From Micromussa lordhowensis (lineage: Eukaryota > Cnidaria > Anthozoa > Scleractinia > Lobophylliidae): 64,000 nt of DNA. The translations under genes and the position numbers were made by a program. The notes under the pieces are model-generated. The model was not told the DNA's origin, did not search any database, and worked only from the letters and a program-made list of their open reading frames with translations. Below are positions 55,259 through 64,000 of the stretch, one piece after another. Within the stretch, counting starts at the first letter, position 1, and the number at the start of each line of letters is the position of its first letter. The stretch lies in NCBI GenBank assembly GCA_964020085.1, contig OZ026601.1, positions 24,297,414 through 24,361,413 of the forward strand. Reading direction: 5' to 3'.

Positions 55259-56869
55259 TTAAGAGAGAGGTCTGGTGTCCAAAGCATTGCCCTCTGTGTC
55301 AGACTCTCCTACATGCAGGGCCTCATACATTTGACCACTCTTTTCCTCTTCTCTGACCACTTTCAGTCTTCTATCAAGCTTCTAAAAGGGTTGATAAATT
55401 TATTTAGTGACTTTAGTAAATGTTTTATATTCATGCAAATCAGAACTTGATGTTTACTGTATTACATACTGTTTACACTCATTCTACAAAATGATTTGTC
55501 ATGTTTTCTTAAAGTAATCACTTGCTGTCTGGCCAATCAAAACAGGACAAGAAGACTTTTTCCAGGACTTTCCAGTCCTGGAAAATGCCACAATAAAATT
55601 CAAGGTCTCGCCAGGTTTTCCAGGACCCGTACAAACCCTGCAAATAGTGTTCAAAATATTACCGTGCTACAAGTAGTTTTCTAATAATTAATTTTTTCAC
55701 TTATTGCTTGAACGTTAAGGGGAATGATCTTTGTTAGACAGTATGATGTTGGTCTTCTAATCAAGGGAGGGTTACATGTATTTTGGTTTGAATTCTACAA
55801 TTATATAATATGTAAATAGTTATAACAGTGCTGCCAGATACTTTCCAAACAAGTAGTAGGTGTGCAACAGAACCGACCAAATCACAAGTATAAACAATTG
55901 AGCATGTCAGGTTATGTTCTCTTTTTTGGACCTCCTACACTTACAGATAAAGTTATCTTCAAGTTGGAAATTGCCACATAATCTTTGACAACTTCCTTCT
56001 CAAGATGCCTTTTACAATTTATGTGCTTGTATGTAAATTATTAATTGTATTCTGTAATACATGTACCTGCAACATGTGTACCTGTATGTTTCATTCGAAA
56101 TATATGATGAGCACACCTGCGAATTTTATGGTAGTCCTCTCAAACATTTACAAGAGCTTACCCAGAACTCTCCTCTCTGTGCTGGTGGCATCATTTTTAA
56201 TTTGCTCAACTTCCTGAATTTCTTTCAGTAATGTATTTGCTATTTGTTGGTTTGGTTCTTCATTCTCCCTATAAAAAGCACAAATATCCCACAAAATTAA
56301 ATCCATTTACATACATGTACAAAAAGGTCTTCTTTAGAAACCATCAACTTATACAAGTAGGATTATAGTACTGAGTTTATCATGAGATGAATTTTTGACC
56401 ATAATTTCTGCCCCAACATGGATGGAATGATAGTCCATTGCAAGGTACAAGTAACTACAGTACCAGGCCACCATTTTGTCAGCTGGTTTACCTTCTGGTT
56501 AACTGGCATCCTGGATGGAGTAAACTTTATTGTCTTAACTATAACCTCAAACTGCTCCAATGCTCTAAGCAAGAGACTACTGCACCTCCACATGAGTCAG
56601 TGATGCACTTAAGTTAACTTTGGTTTCACCTAATAAGAATGTCAGCTACAGTACTGTACAAGTGCCTGAAACCTAAAGATTTAAAGGGACTCAGTCATGG
56701 TATTTTGAGTTATTTTAAGCATCGACAAAATTACCGTTAAATGAAGAAAACCTAAAAATAATACTTTACAAAGATAGAAGATCATCAAAGAGATGATAAT
56801 AAACCATAAAGGAACACAGATGGTCAAGGATGGAGAAGATTGACATGGGTTGCAAACAACGATTTTGAA

Positions 56870-56896
56870 AAGTTTAGCTAAACTTTTCAAAATCAT
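56870..56896. repeat. Short perfect hairpin
   Basis: ATTTTGAAAAGTTTAGC pairs with the following GCTAAACTTTTCAAAAT and shares the central bases. Confidence 0.6.
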
Positions 56897-56999
56897 AGAC
56901 CTGTCCTGCTCAGGGCTGATGGAGTTTCCAGTCAGGCTCAATTCCGTCAGTAACTTGCCCAATGGGCAAATGAAGTTTCTTACAAATATTAGGGGAAAC

Positions 57000-57235
57000 T
57001 GACACTCAATCGAAACTCGATTGACATCTCAGTTGGGAGTCAACTAATTTTCTATCATTGCATATGAGTTGGTAGACACTCGGCTGACTATCGACCGAAT
57101 GCTGATCGAGTGTCAGTCGAGATGTCATTCAAGTGCCAATTGAGTGTTGACCGAGGATTGATTGGGATGTTGATCGTTTGTCGATTGAGATGTTGTTCTT
57201 GGGCTGATTAAGGCTATTGATCGACACTTGACCAC
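57000..57235. repeat. Degenerate GATTGA/GATCGA repeat
   Basis: Words of the type GATTGAGATGTTGATCG and GAGTGTCAGTCGAG recur on both strands every 15-30 bp. Confidence 0.5.
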
Positions 57236-57335
57236 AATGCCTTTAAAACACATGATTTTCATGCCTACAGTTGTGTGAAATATCTTGTTATATTCATGAC
57301 TGCCGATCATGTTTGAAAGATAGCATGAGAGAAAT

Positions 57336-57402
57336 TTTATTATTACTATTATTAGTATTATTATTATTATTATTATTATTACTGTTATATTATTACTATT
57401 AT
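57336..57402. repeat. TTA microsatellite
   Basis: (TTA)n with a few interruptions. Confidence 0.9.
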
Positions 57403-57960
57403 ACATGGTTGCATTATAAGTATTTGTGTATGTTGTTATATGAAAATCTCTCTTCACGAGTTGTCCTGACAAGACAACAGACTGCAATTTAAGTCCTTTG
57501 GGATAAAAAAAAGTACTTTACGTTAAGAGCACATTTCTACGTAATATCCTTAAAATGATTTGAGGATGCCTATAATTTCAGCAACTTTTAATGATCTTGA
57601 ATGTATGCTGTAGAAAGTAGATTAAGACATCAAGATCAATTATATATCAAGCTTAAATCGCTCACATGAAATTAGGGCTACAGCTACAGCTTACCTGGAC
57701 ATGGTTAGTGTTTTCAGCAGTCATGATGTCTCTACTCCAGACAGGTTGCTGAAAGTCATAGTAGCGTGCTGCATAGACCAAAGAAGAAGGCTATCCATCT
57801 CCTGGTGACTGAAATCGTTCTTTGTGGCACAAGGTCGTATTTAGTGCCTCGGTACCGGTGAAATCCTTCCAAATGAAAGTCAAGGCGACTCGCTCGATCG
57901 ATTGCCGCACGCAGTATTCGCTAATTGGAGTTTCCTTCGTCTTAAGTTTCTTCAAATTCC

Positions 57961-59434
57961 ACTTCTCACCGTTTGTTGAATTACCCAATTAAGAACCCTT
58001 GCCTCAAAAACTAAGGTAAGTCCTAGCCGATCGCGACAACGAATTCAAAAAGGTAAACCGTCCTCTACGGATCTTCGCACCTTTCAAATGTGGCGGTAAA
58101 TCGGCAAAATCAAAGAATTTTGGTAAGGTACGTCATGTATGGGTGCATATTTGGTCTTTCCCTGGCAAAGCCGCTGACACTGATCAATAGCTTATACCAG
58201 GAGAAGAGCATATCACCTATGCTTCTGGTTATACACATGGGTTATTGACCAAGCTTGTTCAGTCAAGATGGCTGGATATTGGCCAAGTTCTTTTTTCACG
58301 TGTTTATGGACCGAGACGGAGTCGATCGAGGTCCATAAACTCGCAGAAAACTGGAACGAGGTAACGTGCTTTGTGTCCTCCAGGATTCTATGGCGCCGCG
58401 ATAAGGTATCCAAGACTCAAATACTCTTATTATCGTCAAAATGGAAGAAAGAGATAATTTCATTTTTCTGCCGCTTGCGATGAACGCCTGAAGAAACGAC
58501 AGCCGAGAAAAGCAAATGGTCTTGCAATTTTCTGATAGCGAGCTCAGCGCCCCTAGGCAAAGTCTTCATCGCGGATCGTGGCAAAATTGAGTGAAACGAA
58601 TTCTCTTGTATACCAAATTTTCCATTTAACAAATTTATTTGCTTAGTGTCTAGAAATTTCACTGACAACCCGACTGCAAGAAATATTGGTTCGTAAATTT
58701 CGTTGAAGGTACTCTATATAATTACGCATGCGCTGATGCTTTCGGACTAACAGCGGTAACCACAATGATGGAAAACCACTAGTCTGTCCAGATAAATAGA
58801 CTTTGCAACACGCAAGTATTTCAAGCTAAAGATTGGCCAGAGGCCTCCTATGAGGGTTCCAAGGTTTGCATCAAATGCGCGGCAGCGTTAAATGGGTTTG
58901 GTGTCCCGGTGCAAGTCCTCCCATGCAACTGATCTTAGGGCATTCCACTCTCAAGCTTTGCGAAATTGGTGAGTCGCGCCACCACGTAGGTCGGTGAGGT
59001 GTTAGGAATGGCCCATAGCGGTTTTTTTCGCACTTTACATAAACAAGGGCTTCACATTCGATAGCCAGACTGGTATTTTAGCGTTTTGTTATTGCTACTG
59101 TTGTTTTCGTCGTTTGTATGTATTTTATTCTCACAATTACAGTTAGGATTGAAGAAGCGTAAGGGTGCATCATTGATGCCTTTACGCGATCCCTAAAGCA
59201 TCGTGAAAGATGCGTTATTGATACATTTATATTACGGGATGCTTACAGGAGAGTTAAGATGCGCTTAAGTGTAAACACCTGTACGAAATAGAACTATGCA
59301 TAACGTGAGTCAAGAGAGCTATGGTGAAGATTGGTATAGATTTGCAAGTGTATATACGTTATGTTTTCCCCATGATAACCATAAACCTTAAGATCTGTAA
59401 AACCTCCGATTTATATACTGCATTTCCGTCACCA
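57961..59434. other. Interior of the 6.85-kb element, no gene supported
   Basis: Short minus-strand frames at 58213-58413 and 58417-58668 have no domain, splice support or reliable start. They may be exons of the element gene, but this cannot be shown. Confidence 0.35.
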
Positions 59435-60170
59435 ATATACTCGGTAAAATTGCTGATGAACAAGTTTACCCTGTGTTAACCGTCCGTATTTAGACCCTAA
59501 AAGCCTCCGACAAACACTGCATTTATCCGTCGGAAAACAAGGTGTTTAATAGCACTTTTCTTATGCGGAAAAATTGTTAGTCAACGTCAAGTTTTCCAGA
59601 TTTAACCAACATGTGGACCGGAAAACCTTAATTCCGACAAATTCTGCATTACCTCCTAGGGAAAGCTACGGAAAACGCGTAGGAAAACGAGGTGTTCAGT
59701 AGAACTTTTCTAATGCAGGAAAATTGCTAGTGAACGTGTAATTTTCCTGGTGTTTACCGTCAACGTGCACAGCAGAATAATCCACGACAAACAGTGCATT
59801 TACCCGCCCGGCAAAACTACGGTGAACGCGTATGAAAACAAGGTGTTCAATACACCTTTTCTAAAGCAGGAAAACTGCTAGTGAACTTCAAGTTTACCGG
59901 GGGTTAACCGTCAGCATTTAGACTTGGAAAACCTCCGACAAACACGGCATTAATCTGCTCGGGAAAACGAAAGAAAACGCAATGGAAAACAAGGTGTTCG
60001 CCGGCGTTTGTCGAGAGCAGGAAAACAATGAATTAGCCTCATATTTTCCTGGCGTTCACACATGGAAAACACCAAATTAACCGAACGTTTTCCGATATCA
60101 GAAAACGGGTGGTTAATACAGGATTTTAATGGTATTCACCGTTTGGTAAAATTGACGGTGAACAAGGGTT
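59435..60170. repeat. Right subterminal array of the 6.85-kb element
   Basis: GGAAAACCTCCGACAAACAC, GGAAAACAAGGTGTTC and GCAGGAAAA-TGCTAGTGAAC words recur about every 120 bp in the orientation opposite to the left array. Confidence 0.75.
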
Positions 60171-60181
60171 TTCTTGCCGTG

Positions 60182-60560
60182 ATATATATTTTCGTATGTG
60201 TTGGATGCTAAGGTAAACGGTCATGTTAAGGTAAACTCCACTCCAACCTTGAGAACGAGGAGGCAAGAGATTCGATTCACTATATGAACTGAGTCGTCAA
60301 AGTTCTCCGGAGCCACACAAGTAGTCGGTAAAATTTTAAAGGAAGGGTTCTTACAAAGGACCTTGCCATCTTTAATCTATCTTTAATAGTATTTAAACAA
60401 TTGGTTTGAAATCTGGATATTTGACATTATGGTGACTTATGTGAATACAAAGTAAACAAATGATTGGTACAAAATTGGTTTATTGCAAGAGTTGCAGAGA
60501 TTTTGTTGATAATTTTAAAGTATATGGAGAGACTGTTTCTAGGTTTAGGTTTGTATCACT
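60182..60560. other. No gene seen
   Basis: Unassigned flank to the right of the 6.85-kb element. Confidence 0.4.
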
Positions 60561-60564
60561 CAAG

Positions 60565-60720
60565 TGAAATTAAGGCACCTCAAGTCGCCTGAAATCACCT
60601 TAAGTTGCCACAAGTCGCCTAAAATCGCCTAAAGTCGCAATATTGTTTTTCTGTCAATTTTGCTTAAGTCGCCTAAAGTCGCCTTAAATCGCCCAAAGTT
60701 GCCTTAAGTTACGGTGACCT
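60565..60720. repeat. Short-period repeat AAGTCGCCT
   Basis: AAGTCGCCTAAA, AAATCGCCTAAAG and AAGTTGCCTTAAG words repeat with a period near 10-11 bp for about 150 bp. Confidence 0.75.
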
Positions 60721-60734
60721 AAACTCCCAGAGTA

Positions 60735-61159
60735 GGCCTCTCTTTTGTCAAACTTCTGGATCGGTTTGATCGCTTTCCTTTGTCTTGCTCTCCCTGTTTC
60801 CTGGCCTTCCCTTCCAGGATTTATCTGTAGTTAAGAAACTCCCTGTCTGGGATGATGGACTTTGCGTAGGCTTTTGATCTTAGATATCTCTCCAGTGATG
60901 CCTGCATTACTTTCAGGCAGTCGGGCTCGTAGTCACCACCGTTTTCCTTTCGCACTCGGCATAAAACTGCGACAGTGTTTAGTTGAGGACATCGTTCTCG
61001 TACTCATCTAAATTTGCTTGGAGGTTTCTTTCTTTCGCCTACTTTTTGAAAACTTTCTTCCAGTACTCCGTGCTTTTCTTTGTGTTTTCATTTTTGCTCC
61101 TAATTCTTAATTAATTCTTCAATATATTCCTCGTCAACTATCTTGAAACGAGATGCCAT
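60735..61159 (-). pseudogene. Crypton/KIAA1958-like gene fragment, several stops
   Basis: From ATG 61159 the minus strand reads MASRFKIVDEEYIEELIKN and then a stop. Later pieces read VRKENGGDYEPDCLKVMQAS, LERYLRSKAY and, past a stop, ILEGKARKQGEQDKGK. The segment KENGxDYEPDSLxxMQxSLxRYL is the N-terminal hallmark of the KIAA1958/QRICH1/ZMYM group derived from Crypton tyrosine recombinases. At least three stops and frame changes are visible, and the recombinase domain (DUF3504 part) is absent. Confidence 0.7.
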
Positions 61160-61869
61160 TGTTACAGGAAATGTTTTAGCAACAAATTCTCGGTAACCTT
61201 CTCGATAGTCAGATGCCCGTTTCAAACGCCGTGCTAAAGTCTTGCTGAACTAAATTCAATTTGGCTCGACTGTAGCACGACATTGGCACGTCTTGGTTTC
61301 AAATGTCGCGCCATGGTCGAGCTTAATCACTCACTGGGCGTTTACAAAAGAGACGATATTACAAACCAGCGGTATCACGGATAAATCCAAAATGGGGGAC
61401 AAACGTTTGAGAACTTTTATGTTTTCCTTGCAAGGCCAGGCTGCAAGGAGAACGAAGCTACTATTACAGCAGGCATTTTTAATCAATGTCATCTCCAGAA
61501 GAAGATCAGTGATCCTGGTTTGCTGTTTGATCACTATCTTGCTGACATCTACAGAAGCTAGTGCATTCACTGCAAAAAGTAGTCTTCTTAAATTAGTGAA
61601 ATATATCATAAACATCGACTCGGGTTTGATTTATCTCGTTTTATTGCGATTTTTCAACAGCGATCGATTCGAGTCTACAATATGCGAACGATTAACTAAT
61701 AATGGGCAAAGTTCAATTTACATTCACTAAAATCAAAGATCAATTGTAGTCTGTCTGTACAAACAAAACTACAGTATTGCGTGTCATGTTTCTGACGAAA
61801 ACCATATGAGATAATACGTTCGTGACATTCCCCAAAGTTTATTCACAACGTGAGAAACTTTCAAAAGAA
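61160..61869. other. No gene supported
   Basis: A 145-codon plus-strand frame (61293-61730) shows no domain or conserved look and is treated as chance. Confidence 0.4.
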
Positions 61870-63703
61870 AGCGAGAAAAGTATCAAATAAAAGTTGAATG
61901 CAGCTAATGTTATTGTCTCTTCGATTGATCTCCCCAACAACAGGTGCATTGCGTCGGGGTTGCTGATTGTCATTTACTCTCGTTTCAGGTCGAGAGAGTT
62001 CACGTTCTGTGATTTGTCGGTTTACTTCGATCACTTGGTCAATTCTCTTCTCTGGTGGAGCAGTCAAAGTGTTCACTAGCGAGTGTGTGACAGGTGGTGG
62101 TTTTTTTACGGCTTCTTGCAAAAACCACGTCATTTTCATGTTGTGTCAATCTGATTTCTGGCCATGCAGATTCTGGTAGGTAAAGAAACAATGTGCCATT
62201 CCACCAAGTCCTGTTGGTGGAAAGTTCCTTTGCACTCAATTCACGCAAGGGAATATCGGCAGGATTCAAGTCACCAGGACAATGCCTCCATGTGTCGGGT
62301 GAGGTCAAACTACGAATTTCGTCTACATGATGTTGCACGAACTGTTTCCAAATTCTCGGGTTCTTAATCCAACATAAGGCTGTCAAGGAGTCGATCCAAT
62401 TGATAGTTTTCACCTGCTTTACGGTCGAATTGAACTTGTTAATCAGTCGTGCCAAAAGGACAGCTCCCAGGAGTTCCAAGCGCGGAATTGACTGCTTCTT
62501 TAGCGGTGCTACTCTTGACTTTAAATAAACCAGGCAAACGTCGACTTGTCCGTTGGAGTAGAGAGAACGCATGTAAACAACTGCTGTATACGCGCGATGA
62601 GAAGCGTCGCTAAAACAATGTAGCTCGATCTTCACTGGATTTGATTTAAAATAGCAACGGGGAATTCGAACACTGCTGAGGAATTTCAATTCGTCTAGTA
62701 GTGACTTCCAAAGCTTGAGCAGATTTCCATGCAATTCCCCATCCCAGTCAATTCTTTCGAGGCATAGTTCTTGAAACAAAAATCTTCATCTCAATCGTAA
62801 AAGGTGTCAGAAATCCTATCGGGTCAAATATCTTGGCTGTCAATTTGAGAACTGAACGCTTTGTTGCTGGAAGAGAGTTGCCATAATTGTACAGATCGAT
62901 AGGATGGAAGAAAAACTCGTCGGATGCAGTGTCCCAGTTTAGTCCCACTTTGTTTCGATCCTTTTGATTCGTGTGGTCTTGATTGTTGACTTTCGCAATC
63001 TTCAATAGCTTTCAACAAGTCGTGCGAGTTGGAACACCATTTCCGGAGATTGAATCCCCCTTGGGACATGATTTGTTTTGATTTCTTGTACACGGCAAAT
63101 GCACTCTCGTCGTCGTCTTCTCCGGTGATCAAATTGTCAACGTACAGGGAGTTTTCCAGTTATTCGGCCATTTCAGGTTCGCCATGCTTGTATAGACAAT
63201 AGTCTCGCCAAGAATCGAAGGTGAAGGTCGCAGACCGAAGACAAGTCGGTTAAATCGATACTCCACAATTTCCGGTTTGATATCAAACGGATCTTCGAAC
63301 CATAAGAATCGGTCCATGTCCCTATCTTCGGGCCTGATACCCACCATAAGAAATGCCTTCTCAATGTCCGCCTTCAGACCTACGGCATTCCAGCGAAACC
63401 TAGTTAACATGTCGAAAATATGAGGGATATAATTGTCGACTTGTAAGCAATCGTTTAGAGATCGTCCCTCCTTGGAATTCTTTGCTGAACCATCGTACAC
63501 GATGCGAACCTTGGTTGTTTCGCGGTCGTTTCGCGGTCGTTTCGCACAACTGCGTGGTGGGGTGAATAATGATTGCCCTTCACTTTAAGTTCGGTTTCAC
63601 CGTTCGATTTTGTCACCCTTTCAATGATTCCGTTTCTTTGTTGATCTTCAATAATTTTGTGATACAATGTCCCAGTAATAATCTGAACCAATGAGGATAT
63701 CAA
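61870..63703 (-). pseudogene. BEL/Pao LTR-retrotransposon pol fragment, frameshifted
   Basis: Reading down the minus strand: HYSPHHAVVRND, an 11-bp tandem duplication that shifts the frame, then YDGSAKNSKEGRSLND. Next come FDMLTRFRWNAVGLKADIEK (RT palm), the FGLRPSP motif, YVDN followed by LITGEDDDESAF in another frame, the connection region, and the RNase H-like part with ELHCFSDASHRAYTAVVYM and SIPRLELLGAVLLARL. Integrase and LTRs were not found, and frame breaks occur near 63530, 63130, 63005 and 62770. Typical Pao-clade order. Described as a decayed retrotransposon. Confidence 0.85.
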
Positions 63704-63816
63704 TTCGGTATTTACACTTACGCAAATTTTGCATCAAAGTGAGACAGTACTGTATAAAAAAAATTGGGCTAAGAACTTTATTCTGTAATGCAAAAAAAAT
63801 AGATATATATATATTT

Positions 63817-64000
63817 TATACATATAAAAAATTTAGTGCGAAGAAGTCTTCGCCTTGTCCACTTCTCTATAATAATTTTTTTTTTATACATCTAAAAAAT
63901 TTAGTGCGAAGAACTCTTCGCCTTGTCCACTTCTCTATAATAATTTTTTTTTATACATATAAAAAATTAAGTGCGAAGAACTCTTCGCCTTCTCCACTTC
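63817..64000. repeat. 67-bp tandem repeat continuing past the window
   Basis: TTAGTGCGAAGAACTCTTCG, CCTTGTCCACTTC and TCTATAATAA followed by a T-run recurs at 63834, 63901 and 63968. The spacing is 67 bp, and the last copy is cut by the window end. Each unit holds the palindrome GCGAAGAACTCTTCGC or a variant. Confidence 0.9.

Larger units (their letters stand above)
55259..57960 (-). pseudogene. Unrecognised gene inside the 6.85-kb element, three candidate exons
   Basis: The 5'-most piece (about 57960-57695) encodes KTKETPISEYCVRQSIERVA, an in-frame TAG at about 57793, then SLVYAARYYDFQQPVWSRDI up to donor GTAAGC. A second exon (56268-56162) encodes ENEEPNQQIANTLLKEIQEV and ends at GTAAGC in phase 1. 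The last exon (55381-55259) starts in phase 0 with KLDRRLKVVREEEKSGQMYE and ends in its own stop. The phases do not all connect directly, so at least one exon is unseen. The internal stop and the lack of an ATG point to decay. No domain is recognised. Confidence 0.45.
53329..60181. mobile_element. 6.85-kb TIR element with two subterminal arrays
   Basis: The left end CACGGCAAAAAAGATGGCGT and the right end read backwards CACGGCAAGAAAACCCTTGT match over the first bases, then both continue with GTTCACCGT-type words. The left array (53345-54115) and right array (59435-60170) carry the same motifs (TTCACCGTT, GGAAAAC, AAACGC) in opposite orientation. The flanks are TA-rich (ATAATA left, ATATAT right), so the target duplication cannot be fixed. 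Between the arrays lie three candidate minus-strand exons but no recognised transposase. Confidence 0.65.

Noticed and set aside
56681..56962. 93-codon minus-strand frame with membrane-like segments
   Set aside because: It overlaps a hairpin repeat, and the hydrophobic run follows from AT-rich composition.
61293..61730. 145-codon plus-strand frame with hydrophobic segments
   Set aside because: No domain, no splice or promoter support, and composition like random AT-rich DNA.

Overview
This is eukaryotic DNA, most likely from an anthozoan cnidarian (a stony coral or relative). The evidence is split genes with GT-AG introns, TATA boxes and AATAAA signals, BEN-domain genes with short lysine-rich exons, and a dense mix of Tc1, PIF/Harbinger, MULE, piggyBac, CR1-like, Tx1/L1-like, Penelope-like and BEL/Pao elements. 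The species assignment is inference. No prokaryotic operon, CRISPR array or rRNA was seen. Almost everything recognisable is either a small host-type gene or a transposable element (TE), often nested.

Layout. 0-7 kb: a degenerate tandem array, then a complete seven-exon BEN-domain gene (+, 2097-6706). 7-11 kb: a Tc1-type transposase (-) whose 3' side carries two histone-mRNA-type stem-loops, a CGAT-dense block, and a two-exon coiled-coil gene (-). 11-14 kb: no gene seen. 14-23 kb: a TIR element, a Penelope-like RT fragment, a nearly full-length Tx1/L1-like LINE (-) and an opposed LINE fragment (+). 23.7-26.3 kb: a PIF/Harbinger pair, a Myb/SANT-like protein (+) converging on a decayed HARBI1-like transposase (-). 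27.3-37.4 kb: a minus-strand cluster with a BEN exon, a 43-bp minisatellite, a gene of phase-0 micro-exons and a truncated protein kinase. The kinase's first intron holds a 1.7-kb TIR element with two converging first exons, one ZAD-like and one RecQ-helicase-like.

37.6-41.4 kb: a TIR element with subterminal repeats and an unrecognised minus-strand gene. 41.5-49 kb: a CR1-like LINE split by an apparently intact 3.9-kb MULE (four-exon PHD + FLYWCH + transposase gene, 8-bp target duplication, histone-type 3' stem-loop). 49-51 kb: a second copy of the 43-bp minisatellite abutting a truncated piggyBac-derived gene. 51-53 kb: LINE fragments and a perfect 22-bp-arm hairpin. 53.3-60.2 kb: a 6.9-kb TIR element with repeat arrays at both ends and three candidate exons. 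60.5-64 kb: a Crypton/KIAA1958-like pseudogene, a decayed BEL/Pao pol and a 67-bp tandem repeat running off the window.

The observations most worth following are: (i) two unrelated transposase genes share a histone-type stem-loop 3' end with homologous flanks; (ii) the ZAD/RecQ element looks like an internally deleted derivative of a larger two-gene transposon; (iii) the 43-bp minisatellite stops at splice boundaries in two different genes.
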